A stretch of 64,000 bases of DNA from Bradyrhizobium sp. sBnM-33 (GCF_032917945.1 NZ_CP136624.1:2232001-2296000); one strand, 5' to 3'. Counted from the stretch's first letter, positions 44,826 through 54,886 are shown. Program-made: numbers and translations. Notes: generated from the sequence alone by a model not told the origin.

Positions 44826-47279
44826 ATGGCAGGAAGGCTTCCCGAGGAGGCCGAAGTCGTAGTTATCGGCGGTGGCATAGCGGGCTGTTCGGTCGCCTAT
44901 CACCTCACCAAGCTCGGTGTGAGCGACGTTGTCTTACTCGAACGCAAGCAGTTGACATCCGGAACGACATGGCATGCCGCGGGTCTCGTGACGCAATTGC
45001 GCGCCACCCGAAACATGACGGAGCTAGCCAAATACACCGGCGAATTGTTTCACAGTCTCGGCCCCGAGACTGGGCAGGAAACAGGCTTCAAGCAAAACGG
45101 CGCTCTGCGGCTCGCCAAAAGTCCTGGCCGCCTCGAGGAATTGCTGCGCGGCGCTTCGATGGGACGCAACTTCGGCCTTGAGATGCATGCTGTCTCGCCT
45201 GCGGAGATCAAGGAGCGCTGGCCGCTCCTCAATCTGGATGGCATCGTTGGAGGGATATGGGCTCCCAAAGATGGCCAAGTGAATCCTGCCGACGTTACGC
45301 AAGCCTTCGCGAAGGGCGCGCGTATGGCCGGTGCGAAAATCATTGAAAACCTGCGCGCCGACCGGATTCTAATTGAGCACGGGTGTGCCGCAGGCGTCTC
45401 GACGAATGAAGGTGACATTCGCTCCAAGAAGGTCGTCATTTGCGGCGGCATGTGGTCACGCGAGTTTGCCTCGAAGCATAGCATTTCTTTGCCTCTTCAT
45501 GCAGCAGAGCACTTCTACGTCGTCACTGACGCAATTCCAGACTTACCGCGCGAACTGCCGGTATTGTTCGTGACCGATGAGGAGGCTTACTACAAGGAAG
45601 ATGCCGGCAAGCTGCTCGTGGGATGCTTCGAAAAGGAGGCGAAGCCCTGGGCTCGCGATGGTATTCCGACGGACTTCTGTTTTGACTCGCTGCCTGAGGA
45701 CTTCGATCATTTTGAACGAATTCTCAATATGGCGGTCAACCGGGTTCCGGTGCTTGCCAACACCGGCATACAGCTGTTTTTCAACGGCCCCGAAAGTTTC
45801 ACACCTGACAATCGATACCTGCTTGGCGAGACTTCCGAGGTATCGGGTCTCTTCACGGCCTGCGGGTTCAATTCGGTAGGCATTCTGTCTTCCGGCGGCA
45901 TCGGAAAGGCCCTCGCCTCTTGGATCAAGGAGGGCCACGCACCGGTCGATCTCGCCGATGTCGATGTTCTCCGTATGCATACGTTCCAATCGAACAAGTC
46001 GTATCTTTACGATCGGACGAAAGAGGCTCTTGGCCTGCTCTTTGATATGCATTGGCCCTACCGTCAATACACGACGGCGCGCGATGTTCGTCAAAGCGTC
46101 TTCCATGATCGGTTGAAAGCACTCGGCGCAGTGATGACGGAGGCTGCCGGATGGGAGAGGCCCGGGTACTTCTCCCCCGACGGAAAGGCGAAGGAAATTG
46201 AATATTCATATGGCCGGCAAAACTGGTTCGATATCGTCGGCCAGGAGTGCCGTAACGCAGCCGGGCACGTCGCACTGTTCGATCAGAGTTGCTTCGTCAA
46301 GTATATGGTAGACGGGCGGGATGCTTGTGCAGTCCTCAGCCGGATCTGCGCCAACAATGTGGACGTGCCCGTTGGCAAGCTTGTTTATACGCAATGCCTA
46401 AACGAGCGCGGCAGGATAGAGGCGGACATTACAGTCACTCGGCTTGCCGAAGATTCCTACTTGGTAGTGACGGCGGCGACGTCGCAGACACGCGACTTAG
46501 TTTGGTTGCGACGCAACACTCCAGATGAGGCCCATGTTTTTATCCGAGATGTGACGTCGGGATTGCCCATGCTCGGTCTTATGGGACCTAATGCGAGGCC
46601 ATTGCTTGAGCGGTTATCAGGTTGCGACCTTTCGAATGCGTCCTTTCCGTTCGCATCCAGCCACGAAATCGAGATCGGCTACGCGAAGCTACGCGCAAGC
46701 CGCGTCACGTATGTGGGCGAACTCGGGTGGGAGCTCTACGTGCCGGCCGAGTTCGCGGCGCATGTCTTTGACAAGGTCGTTAAGGCTGGCGCTGATTACG
46801 GCTTGTCGCAGGCTGGCTACTTTGCTCTTGGCTCTATGCGTATGGAAAAGGGCTATCGCCACTGGGGCCACGACATCGGGCCGGAAGATACACCCTACCA
46901 AGCTGGCCTCGGCTTTGCGGTGAAGTTGGAAAAACCGGGAGGATTCATTGGCCGCGAGGCATTGCTGCGACAGAAAGAACAGGGATCCGTACGCCGCCGG
47001 CTCGTGCAATTCAGAATGATCGAACCGGATGCTCCGCTTGTCTACCATCAGGAGCCCATATGGGCTAATGGCCGTTTGGTCGGATCTATTACCTCTGGCG
47101 CCTATGGACATCGTGTCGGCGCTTCCCTCGCAATGGGCTACGTCGAGAACGGCGACGGAATAGACGCCTCGTTTCTGTCCGCATCAAAATTCGAGATCGA
47201 GGTAGCAGGCAAGCGCCATAGGGCAGCAGCGCAATTTGCTGCGCACTATGATCCCTCTAATTCGAAGATCACTGCGTAG
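44826..47279 (+). CDS. Dimethylglycine/sarcosine dehydrogenase-like flavoprotein with GcvT domain (module 2)
   Basis: This 817-residue paralogue of the protein at 26855-29338 is colinear throughout. The FAD motif is EVVVIGGGIAGCSVAYHL, the putative covalent-FAD His lies in TSGTTWHAAGLVTQL, the middle part has FFNGPESFTPDNRYLLGE, and the folate-binding GcvT part has YVGELGWELYVPAEF and MRMEKGYRHWGHDIGPED. The same reaction type is predicted: oxidative removal of an N-methyl group with transfer to tetrahydrofolate. GGGACGG lies upstream of the ATG. No purU or folD accompanies this copy, so it would depend on those of module 1 or housekeeping enzymes. It is followed after 25 bp by transporter C. 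Confidence 0.85.
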   Translation: MAGRLPEEAEVVVIGGGIAGCSVAYHLTKLGVSDVVLLERKQLTSGTTWHAAGLVTQLRATRNMTELAKYTGELFHSLGPETGQETGFKQNGALRLAKSPGRLEELLRGASMGRNFGLEMHAVSPAEIKERWPLLNLDGIVGGIWAPKDGQVNPADVTQAFAKGARMAGAKIIENLRADRILIEHGCAAGVSTNEGDIRSKKVVICGGMWSREFASKHSISLPLHAAEHFYVVTDAIPDLPRELPVLFVTDEEAYYKEDAGKLLVGCFEKEAKPWARDGIPTDFCFDSLPEDFDHFERILNMAVNRVPVLANTGIQLFFNGPESFTPDNRYLLGETSEVSGLFTACGFNSVGILSSGGIGKALASWIKEGHAPVDLADVDVLRMHTFQSNKSYLYDRTKEALGLLFDMHWPYRQYTTARDVRQSVFHDRLKALGAVMTEAAGWERPGYFSPDGKAKEIEYSYGRQNWFDIVGQECRNAAGHVALFDQSCFVKYMVDGRDACAVLSRICANNVDVPVGKLVYTQCLNERGRIEADITVTRLAEDSYLVVTAATSQTRDLVWLRRNTPDEAHVFIRDVTSGLPMLGLMGPNARPLLERLSGCDLSNASFPFASSHEIEIGYAKLRASRVTYVGELGWELYVPAEFAAHVFDKVVKAGADYGLSQAGYFALGSMRMEKGYRHWGHDIGPEDTPYQAGLGFAVKLEKPGGFIGREALLRQKEQGSVRRRLVQFRMIEPDAPLVYHQEPIWANGRLVGSITSGAYGHRVGASLAMGYVENGDGIDASFLSASKFEIEVAGKRHRAAAQFAAHYDPSNSKITA

Positions 47280-47304
47280 GTTCATCGCGGACAGGAGGAA
47301 TGCC

Positions 47305-48096
47305 ATGAGCGCGAGCGCCGCCTTTTTAGAGCCGCAGCTCTCCGTGCGCGACGTCGCTGTCCATTTTGGAGGCATTCTAGCGCTCGACGGCATTCGCTTT
47401 GATTTGCATCGGGGCCAGATCCTTGGCTTGATCGGCCCCAACGGTGCAGGCAAGACGACGCTCTTCAACTGTTTAAGTCGGCTCTACACGCCCGTTTCCG
47501 GCGACATTATCTACGAAGGCGACTCCATCCTGTCGAGCCCAGCCCACCGGATGCCGGTGATCGGCATCGGACGCACATTCCAGAACGTGTCACTCTTCCG
47601 CCAGCTGTCTGTGCGCGACAATATCCGCGTCGGCGCCCATTCGAAGAGCGGGAGCGACCTGTTCTCCGATTCTCTGGCGCTTCCTTGGGTGCGGCGACAG
47701 GAAAAGCATATCGATCACGTTGCCGGGGAACTGATCGACTATCTCGACCTCGCAGATGTGGCGGACCTGCCAGTCAATGGTCTTCCTTTCGGAACGCAGA
47801 AGCGCGTCGAACTGGCCCGCGCGCTTGCGATCAAGCCCGGCCTGCTTCTCCTCGACGAACCAGCTGGTGGGCTCAACCATGAGGAAGTCGCCGAGCTCGG
47901 GCGCTTGATTCGCCAGATCAGAGACGATCGTGGTGTCACCGTGCTCCTCGTCGAGCACCATATGGGCCTCGTCATGTCGGTTTCCGACACGGTCGTGGTC
48001 CTCAATTTCGGCCGCAAGATCGCTGAGGGCGCACCCGCCGAAGTTCAGAATAACCCCGACGTCATCGCCGCCTATCTCGGAGGAAACACGCATTGA
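47305..48096 (+). CDS. ABC transporter ATPase, LivG-like (transporter C)
   Basis: This 263-residue ATPase starts at ATG 47305 with AGGAGG six bases before it; the frame upstream overlaps the flavoprotein gene and is not used. It has Walker A GPNGAGKTT, Walker B LLLLDEPAGGLNHEE and H-loop VEHHMGLVMSVSD. The signature region reads LPFGTQKRVELARAL, in which the LSGGQ-type glycine pair is replaced as in many LivG proteins. Its stop overlaps the next gene. Confidence 0.92.
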   Translation: MSASAAFLEPQLSVRDVAVHFGGILALDGIRFDLHRGQILGLIGPNGAGKTTLFNCLSRLYTPVSGDIIYEGDSILSSPAHRMPVIGIGRTFQNVSLFRQLSVRDNIRVGAHSKSGSDLFSDSLALPWVRRQEKHIDHVAGELIDYLDLADVADLPVNGLPFGTQKRVELARALAIKPGLLLLDEPAGGLNHEEVAELGRLIRQIRDDRGVTVLLVEHHMGLVMSVSDTVVVLNFGRKIAEGAPAEVQNNPDVIAAYLGGNTH

Positions 48097-48806
48097 CGGC
48101 GCTTCTCAACGTCACCGGGTTGCGCGCCTCCTATGGCGATTTCCGCGTCCTTCAGGGCATCGACTTTACTGTCGAGCGAGGTGGAGTGACAGCCCTGCTT
48201 GGTACAAATGGCGCCGGGAAAACGACGACGCTGCGCGCCGTATGCGGCATGATCGGGCACAGCGGCGTCATTGTCTTCGACGGCGTCGACATCGCTAGGC
48301 GCGCGACCGAGGACATCGCGCGGCTCGGCATTGCTCATGTGCCGGAAGGTCGTGGCACCTTCACCGGCCTGACGGCAGAGGAAAATCTCCAGTGCGGCGC
48401 GATCACACGCAAGCACAAAGCCTCAATCGCCACTGATCTCGAGCGCATCTATCACTGGTTTCCACGATTGAAGGAGCGCCGTCGACAGCAAGCCGGTACG
48501 CTGTCAGGCGGCGAGCAGCAGATGCTCGCCGTCGCCCGCGCCTTGATGTTGCGACCGAAGCTGATCCTGCTTGACGAGCCCTCTTTCGGCCTCGCTCCGA
48601 TGATCGTCGCCGAGCTCTTCTCGATCCTGCGCAAAGTCAATGAGGAGGAGGGTGTCGGCATGCTCATCGTCGAGCAGAACGCAGCGCTCGCCCTCGAACT
48701 CGCCGACCACGCGTTCCTGATCGAGACCGGAAGCATCTTGATGTCGGGGACCGCTACTGAAATCCGCGATAACGAATCCATTCGCGCCGCCTATCTAGGC
48801 TACTGA
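48093..48806 (+). CDS. ABC transporter ATPase, LivF-like (transporter C)
   Basis: This 237-residue ATPase starts at TTG overlapping the livG stop (TTGA). It has Walker A GTNGAGKTT, AHVPEGRGTFTGLTAEENLQ, signature LSGGEQQMLAVARALM, Walker B LILLDEPSFGLAP, and the AAYLGY C-terminus. It lies 15 bp before the permease gene. Confidence 0.92.
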   Translation: MTALLNVTGLRASYGDFRVLQGIDFTVERGGVTALLGTNGAGKTTTLRAVCGMIGHSGVIVFDGVDIARRATEDIARLGIAHVPEGRGTFTGLTAEENLQCGAITRKHKASIATDLERIYHWFPRLKERRRQQAGTLSGGEQQMLAVARALMLRPKLILLDEPSFGLAPMIVAELFSILRKVNEEEGVGMLIVEQNAALALELADHAFLIETGSILMSGTATEIRDNESIRAAYLGY

Positions 48807-48821
48807 GAGGATGCACAACAA

Positions 48822-49697
48822 ATGGAGTTGCTGATCCAGCAACTGGTAACCGGCATCGCGACGGGCGGCATCTATGCCTGCATGGCACTCGCCATCGTGA
48901 TGATATACCAGGCGATCCACCACCTGAACTTTGCTCAGGGCGAGATGGCGATGTTCTCAACCTTCATCGCCTGGCAACTACTTCAATGGGGCCTTCCCTA
49001 CTGGTTCGTGATCCCGCTGACTGTGGCGGTCTCCTTCGTTGGCGGAATAGCCATCGAGCGCATTATCATTGGGCCACTCGGCGACGCCCCAGTCCTGAGC
49101 CACGTCGTTGTCTTTATCGGCCTTTACGCGGTCATCAACAGCCTCGCAAGCTTCATCTGGGATTTCACCACCAGACCCTTTCCCAGCCCCTTCGGTGGAG
49201 GCTCGCAACTCGGCGGCCTGATTAGTAACCAGCAGATCGGCATGGTCGCCGTAACGCTCCTCGTCCTCGTCCTGCTCTATGCCTTCTTCCGCTACACGCG
49301 AATTGGCCTCGCCATGCGGTCGGCAGCGGAAAACCCGGTCTCAGCTCGTCTTGTCGGCATTCGTGTCGGACGGATGGCGGCGCTCGGCTGGGGCATGGCT
49401 GCAGCGATTGGCTCGATCGCCGGCATTCTGATCGCACCCATCGTCTTCCTCGAGCCCAACATGATGCTATCGATTCTCCTCTACGGGTTTGCTGGCGCCG
49501 TGCTCGGCGGTTTGGCGAACCCCGCTGGAGCAGTCGCGGGCGGCATCGCCGTCGGTGTCATCGAGAATCTCGCCGGTACGTATGTCCCAGTCATCGGCTC
49601 GGAGCTGAAGCTGCCGATTGCGCTCTTCCTGATCATAGTCGTCCTCGTTTTCAAGCCAACCGGCCTTTTCGGTCGTACCGTCGTGCAGAGGGTCTGA
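48822..49697 (+). CDS. ABC permease, LivH-like (transporter C)
   Basis: This 291-residue membrane protein has the LivH motif IHHLNFAQGEMAMFSTF, the loop RYTRIGLAMRSAAENPVSARLVGI and VLGGLANPAGAVAGGIAVGV. Several hydrophobic segments are evident. The next permease starts 3 bp after its stop. Confidence 0.92.
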   Translation: MELLIQQLVTGIATGGIYACMALAIVMIYQAIHHLNFAQGEMAMFSTFIAWQLLQWGLPYWFVIPLTVAVSFVGGIAIERIIIGPLGDAPVLSHVVVFIGLYAVINSLASFIWDFTTRPFPSPFGGGSQLGGLISNQQIGMVAVTLLVLVLLYAFFRYTRIGLAMRSAAENPVSARLVGIRVGRMAALGWGMAAAIGSIAGILIAPIVFLEPNMMLSILLYGFAGAVLGGLANPAGAVAGGIAVGVIENLAGTYVPVIGSELKLPIALFLIIVVLVFKPTGLFGRTVVQRV

Positions 49698-49700
49698 ACC

Positions 49701-50726
49701 GTGACGATAGAGACATCGATCGCGCGGCAGTCGTCCGCAACAATGAGCAAGCCCACCGCCGTCAATCCCGCGCAGCGCATCATTGCAGGTAGGCGAACAA
49801 TTGCCGTCATTTCCCTGGGGCTAGCGATTGCTGCGCCCTTCCTCGTGGGCAATTTACTCATCTTTCAGTTCACCATGGTGCTCGTCTATGCGATCGCTAT
49901 CCTTGGCCTCAACATCCTGACCGGCATTAACGGCCAGTTCTCACTCGGCCATGGTGCCTTCTACGCGGTAGGCGCCTATACGGCCGCCATCATGATGGAT
50001 CGCTGGGGCGTCGGTTATTTCTGGACCTTGCCGGCAGCAGGAATCATTTGCTTCGTTGTCGGCTTCCTCTTCGGCCTACCGGCGCTGCGCCTTGAAGGCG
50101 TTTATCTTGCACTCGCAACGTTCGCACTCGCTGTCGTCACGCCGCAGCTCTTCAAGCTTTCGCCTTTCGAGCCATGGACGGCAGGCGTCACAGGCATCAC
50201 GCTCGCCAAACCCGACGCGCCCTTCGGTCTGCCACTCGATCAGGACCAATGGCTCTATCTATTCACACTGGCGATCGGGATCGCAGCTTACGTTTGCGCC
50301 CGCAATCTGATCGCGAGCCGCGGCGGCCGAGCCCTGATGGCAATCCGCGATAATCCGATCGCGGCGCGGTCGATGGGTATCAATACGGCGGTTTACAAGT
50401 CGCTCGCCTTCGGTGTGAGCGCGCTCTACACAGGTGTGGCCGGCGCACTCGGTGCGATCGTGGTCCAGTTCGTCGCGCCCGATTCCTTCACCTTCTCGCT
50501 CTCTGTTGCGCTCCTCGTCGGTCTTGTCGTCGGCGGCGTCGGTTGGTTGCCAGGCGCGCTCTTCGGTGGCGCCTTCGTCCTGTTCGTCCCAAACTTCGCA
50601 GAGACTATTTCCAAGGGGCTTTCCGGCGCGGTCTACGGGCTCGTCCTGATCCTTCTCATGTACGTCATCCCGAGCGGACTGGGCGGCCTCGTGCGCGCCG
50701 TAAAGGCGCTCGCATCGAAAAAATAG
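49701..50726 (+). CDS. ABC permease, LivM-like (transporter C)
   Basis: This 341-residue membrane protein starts at GTG 49701; a short Ser/Thr-rich tail of about 30 residues precedes the first membrane segment. It has GINGQFSLGHGAFYAVGAYT, the loop RGGRALMAIRDNPIAARSMGI and VGGVGWLPGALFGGA. The binding protein follows 30 bp later. Confidence 0.92.
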   Translation: MTIETSIARQSSATMSKPTAVNPAQRIIAGRRTIAVISLGLAIAAPFLVGNLLIFQFTMVLVYAIAILGLNILTGINGQFSLGHGAFYAVGAYTAAIMMDRWGVGYFWTLPAAGIICFVVGFLFGLPALRLEGVYLALATFALAVVTPQLFKLSPFEPWTAGVTGITLAKPDAPFGLPLDQDQWLYLFTLAIGIAAYVCARNLIASRGGRALMAIRDNPIAARSMGINTAVYKSLAFGVSALYTGVAGALGAIVVQFVAPDSFTFSLSVALLVGLVVGGVGWLPGALFGGAFVLFVPNFAETISKGLSGAVYGLVLILLMYVIPSGLGGLVRAVKALASKK

Positions 50727-50756
50727 ATTAGTGCGGTTTCAAAATGGAGCAAAGCC

Positions 50757-52004
50757 ATGCAGAACAGACGCTCGATCCTGAAATACGGCAGTGCAGGTCT
50801 CCTGCTCAGCGCCAGTCTTGCGCTCTCGGGCGCGAGTTATGCAGAAGGCAAGTACGATCCCGCCGCGTCCGACATCGAAATCAAGATAGGCAATACAAAC
50901 CCATACAGCGGTCCAGCATCGGCCTATTCGACGATCGCCAAGACATTCGACGCCTACTTCAACAAGCTGAATGACGAAGGTGGCATCAATGGGCGGAAGA
51001 TCAAGTTCATCTCCTACGACGACGGCTATTCGCCACCCAAGTCGGTTGAGCAGGTGCGTAGGCTGACGGAGAGCGACGAGGTCCTTCTTCTTTTTCAGCC
51101 GCTCGGGACCGCAAATAATATCGCTATTCGGAAATACTTGAATGGCAAGAAGGTGCCGCAGCTCTTCGTGTCGTCCGGCGCCGCTACGTTCGGGGACCCC
51201 AAGCAGTTTCCCTGGACTATGGGCTGGCAGCCGAGTTACGAAAGCGAAGGCATTATTTACGCCCGCTGGTTAATGGAGAATATGCCGAACGCCAAGATCG
51301 GTGTGTTGTATCAGAACGATGATTTCGGCAAGGACGTTCTGAAAGGTCTTCAGACAGGGCTTGGCGATAAGACCTCAATGATTGTCGCCGCGGCGCCATA
51401 TGAGGCATCACAGCCGACGGTGGACTCGGAAGTGATTAAGTTGAAGGCGTCTGGAGCGGATGTCTTCATCAATGTTGCCACGCCTAAACTCGCCGCTCAA
51501 GCGATCAAGAAGGTCTACGAGATCGGCTGGAAGCCGACGCAAATCCTCTCCAATGTGTCCGACGTGGTCAGCGACGTCTTGAAGCCCGCCGGCCTTGAGG
51601 CCTCAACCGGCATTCTCTCGACGGCCTACCTGAAAGACACAGGGGATCCACAATGGGCTGATGACCAGGGAATGAAGGACTATTATGCCTTCATGGACAA
51701 GTACTATCCGGCCGGTGACAAAAGCTCAAAGTCCAATGCCTATGCCTACACAGTTGCTCAGACGCTGGTCCACGTCCTCAAACAGTGCGGTGATGATTTA
51801 ACTCGTACCAATGTCATGAAGCAAGCGGCCAGCATGAAAGAAGTGACCCTGCCTCTGCTTCTGCCTGGCATGGCTATGACCACCAATGACGACGACTTCT
51901 ATCCCATCGAGCAACTGCAGATGAAGAAGTTTGACGGCACCCGCTGGGTGCACTTCGGCAAAGTGATCTCCAGCGTGGACCTACAAGATCCAAAGAAGCC
52001 TTAA
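50757..52004 (+). CDS. Periplasmic amino-acid-binding protein (transporter C)
   Basis: This 415-residue binding protein has a signal peptide (RRSILKYGSAGLLLSASLAL, cleavage near SYA/EGKYDP; the RR could also suit the Tat route). The ligand-binding fold has GNTNPYSGPASAYSTIAK and FISYDDGYSPPKSVEQVRRL. Unlike transporters A and B, the binding protein comes last. The sequence is closest in style to the ABC binding proteins of aromatic or branched-chain acid uptake, but no ligand is evident. Confidence 0.9.
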   Translation: MQNRRSILKYGSAGLLLSASLALSGASYAEGKYDPAASDIEIKIGNTNPYSGPASAYSTIAKTFDAYFNKLNDEGGINGRKIKFISYDDGYSPPKSVEQVRRLTESDEVLLLFQPLGTANNIAIRKYLNGKKVPQLFVSSGAATFGDPKQFPWTMGWQPSYESEGIIYARWLMENMPNAKIGVLYQNDDFGKDVLKGLQTGLGDKTSMIVAAAPYEASQPTVDSEVIKLKASGADVFINVATPKLAAQAIKKVYEIGWKPTQILSNVSDVVSDVLKPAGLEASTGILSTAYLKDTGDPQWADDQGMKDYYAFMDKYYPAGDKSSKSNAYAYTVAQTLVHVLKQCGDDLTRTNVMKQAASMKEVTLPLLLPGMAMTTNDDDFYPIEQLQMKKFDGTRWVHFGKVISSVDLQDPKKP

Positions 52005-52111
52005 CTCGCAGCCGTGTGGATTGGTTCGCCCAAGACCCGTCGCCGGGCCGAACTTCCACGACGGTCCACGCGCGCCTGTTACCCAAGCAGCGGCAACAGT
52101 TTGAGGATAAG

Positions 52112-53740
52112 ATGGTCGATCGCATATTCTTCAACGGCACGGTTGTGACAATGGACCACGTGCGGCCGATCGCCGAAGCAGTGGCGGTAAAGCATGGCCA
52201 GATCGATAGGGTCGGCAGCACGGATGACATTCTCGTGCTTGGTCAGTCAGAAACAGAGCTCATCGATCTCAAAGGCGCGGCCCTTCTGCCGGGCTTTATC
52301 GAGGCGCATGGGCACCCTCTATTCAGCGCCTTGACCTGGGGGGACCCAGTTATTGACATCCGCGCCGTGCATACCCCGACCTACGACGCCGCGCTTGCCA
52401 AGATTAGGCGCCGGGTCGCAAAAGCCCAACCCGGCGACTACATCATGGCCGTCGGTTTGGATTCAACGCTGCATCAGGGAATGAAGGAGCCAAGTCGAGA
52501 CGAACTTGATAGTATTGCGCCTGACAACCCTCTATCCGTAACATTGTTTAATTTTCACGCTTCGTACCTCAACAGCAAAGCGATTGAGGCCTGTGGTCTG
52601 AACGGAGAGATCGGTCCCGAATTTGCGAACCAGATTTCTCGAGACGAAAAGGGGCGTCCCTGGAAGTTCGCTGAGAACGCAAGCTGGCATGCACGGGACA
52701 TATTCTTCGAGAAATGCGGAAAAGATCGTGCCGTCCGCGAGCTGCGGGGTTGGTTGGCGAAATACTCCGCCGCTGGATACACGACGACTGCGGAAATCGG
52801 CATGTTCCCAGAGTGGGCCGGTTACTTCGATGCTCTCCGCAAGCAGGAAACGCTGCCCATCCGCATTCGCGTCTATGAGTCAGGGGTGCTTGACAAGCCG
52901 TACGTGTCGAAATTGGGAGACGGCGATGATCGCTTCAGGACCATCGGAATCAAATTCTGGGCAGACGGCTCGCTTTTCGTTGGCACGGCTGCGGTGTCAC
53001 GCCCCTATCTCAATACGGAGCTGACCATCAAGAAACTGGGTCTGCCGACCGATAATCTTGGCCATACAACCTACAGCCGGGATGAGCAGGCGAGGCTGAT
53101 GACTGCTGCGGTTTCGCAAGGCTGGCAATTGGCCGTACACACACAAGGCGATACGACGGTCGACATCACGCTGGATCTGTATGAAGAGATTTTCAAGGTC
53201 TATCCGAATCGAAACGGACCTTGCCGTCTGGAGCACTGCACGATGATGAGGCCCGATCAAGTCGAGCGTGCGCATAAGCTTGGGCTCGTTTGTAGTTTCT
53301 TCAATCCACTTGCTTACTACTGGGGTGATCCCATGCGGCAGGACATGTTCGGTCCAGAAAACGCCGACACCATATTGCCATTCGGAACGGCGGCCAGGCT
53401 CGGCATGCGGGTTTCTTATCATTGTGACTCGCCGATGACATGGCCTGATCCGATGTTGTGCCTTTACTTTGCAACGACACGGCGAACGCAATCGGGTGCG
53501 GTGCTGGGCGGCGACGAGCGTGTTGATATCACGACTGCCCTGAAGGCAATAACAATCGATGCTGCGCACCACCTCCAGATGGAACACCTGGTCGGAAGTA
53601 TCGTCGAACGAAAGCGGGCGGACTTTGTCGTGCTTGATCAGAGCCCGCTTTCCGTCGAGCCAGAAAATTTGCGCAACATCAAGGTACTCGGAACCTATGT
53701 CGATGGCGTGCGGGTAGAGACGGCCGTGAACCCGAAATGA
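52112..53740 (+). CDS. YtcJ-type metal-dependent amidohydrolase (module 2)
   Basis: This 542-residue paralogue of the amidohydrolase at 41964-43613 has an N-terminal VDRIFFNGTVVTMDHVRPIA, HxH metal ligands in GFIEAHGHP, VHTQGDTTVDITLDLYE (HTQGD instead of the HAHGD of the paralogue), RLEHCTMM, and SYHCDSPMTWPDPMLC. The start at ATG 52112 has GAGGA five bases before it; the open frame reaches 52016 without conservation. It overlaps the following COG0523 gene (ATGA), so the hydrolase-GTPase pairing is kept here in reversed gene order. The enzyme is intact although its neighbour GTPase is broken. Confidence 0.85.
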   Translation: MVDRIFFNGTVVTMDHVRPIAEAVAVKHGQIDRVGSTDDILVLGQSETELIDLKGAALLPGFIEAHGHPLFSALTWGDPVIDIRAVHTPTYDAALAKIRRRVAKAQPGDYIMAVGLDSTLHQGMKEPSRDELDSIAPDNPLSVTLFNFHASYLNSKAIEACGLNGEIGPEFANQISRDEKGRPWKFAENASWHARDIFFEKCGKDRAVRELRGWLAKYSAAGYTTTAEIGMFPEWAGYFDALRKQETLPIRIRVYESGVLDKPYVSKLGDGDDRFRTIGIKFWADGSLFVGTAAVSRPYLNTELTIKKLGLPTDNLGHTTYSRDEQARLMTAAVSQGWQLAVHTQGDTTVDITLDLYEEIFKVYPNRNGPCRLEHCTMMRPDQVERAHKLGLVCSFFNPLAYYWGDPMRQDMFGPENADTILPFGTAARLGMRVSYHCDSPMTWPDPMLCLYFATTRRTQSGAVLGGDERVDITTALKAITIDAAHHLQMEHLVGSIVERKRADFVVLDQSPLSVEPENLRNIKVLGTYVDGVRVETAVNPK

Positions 53741-54743
53741 CGCCGATCACGATCATCGGCGGCTTTCTGGGGGCTGGAAAAACCACTCTCGTTCGCCGAT
53801 TGCTGGCTAACCCGCACGGGCGTCGCCTCGGCGTTCTTGTGAACGATTTCGGAGCCCTCAACATAGATGCCGAATTTATAGGCGAGATCAGGTCTGACGT
53901 CGTTTCGCTGAAGAATGGCTGCATTGCAATATCAATGCCGACTTGATCGGCGGTGTTCGCCGGCTTCTTGCAACCGAGACTCGTCCAGATCACATCATTA
54001 TCGAGACCAGTGGAGTGTCACAGCCGCGCCGCGTAGCCGAAACATTCTTCTCGAACGGCGTGAGTGATCGGCTAATCGTAGACAGCATAATCTGCTTGAT
54101 TGATTGTCTAAATTGTCAAAATCTAACTTATGAGGAGACCGAATTTGCCATCGAACAGGCTGCCGTTTCAGATATCGTGGTCCTCAACAAGGTGGATGCA
54201 AGCTCGATGGCGGCGATCAAGTGTGTTTCCAAGACTCTGCGCGATGCGTTGCCATCCGTGCGAGTTCTTGAGGCAGCACACGTAGACATTCCTCCCGAAA
54301 TCGTATTCGGAGTGGAGCATCAGCGAAGGAGACGGTTGAGGGCGGTACGGGCTGTCGGTCTCGTCGACGGAGAGATGCAAACGCACGATCGCACGTTTGT
54401 TTCCTGGAGTTGGCAGTCAAATCGACTGCTCAGTCTGGCTGCATTTCGCGAGGCCGTTAGACAATTTCCGGTGAGCATCTATCGTGCTAAGGGGTTTCTG
54501 TTCTTCGATGATGCGCCAGGCGAGCCTGCTCTATTCCAATTGGTCGGAAAACGATCTTCTCTCGATTTTCAGGGGCGCCTTACGTCCATCCGCCGGAACT
54601 CGCTCGTCGCAATAGGGCGCAGAGATTGTTTCGACCCTGCCAGAATACAAGCCATAATCGACGGTTGCCTTCTGACTCATCAGGGACCAATTCAGCGTTT
54701 GCAATCGGGCAGTCCTGGGCCATCTTCGGTCCCTTGTTCTTAA
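53737..54743 (+). pseudogene. COG0523/CobW-family GTPase broken by 4-nt deletion (module 2)
   Basis: The N-terminal frame (53737-53946) has Walker A GGFLGAGKTT and ends KNGCIAISMPT-stop. The rest (INADLIGGVRRLL, IIIETSGVSQPRR, VVLNKVDASS, FFDDAPGEPALFQLVGKRSS) follows in another frame to 54743. The expected sequence NGCICCNINADLIGG is recovered if four bases are added after TGCATT near 53927. The deletion therefore falls in the metal-binding CXCC motif and shifts the frame. The rest of the gene is well preserved, so the break is recent. Confidence 0.85.
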
Positions 54744-54886
54744 TTCCTCCGGCTCGGGCTCACCTGTTGCCGTCGCCGGCAACTCATCTGCTGGCTCCGG
54801 TGCGAACAGGATATCGCATCGCTAGCAACGAGAGTTAGCCTCGGTAGGCGAATCCAAACACGAACCAGCGCAATTGGAGAAGTGAC

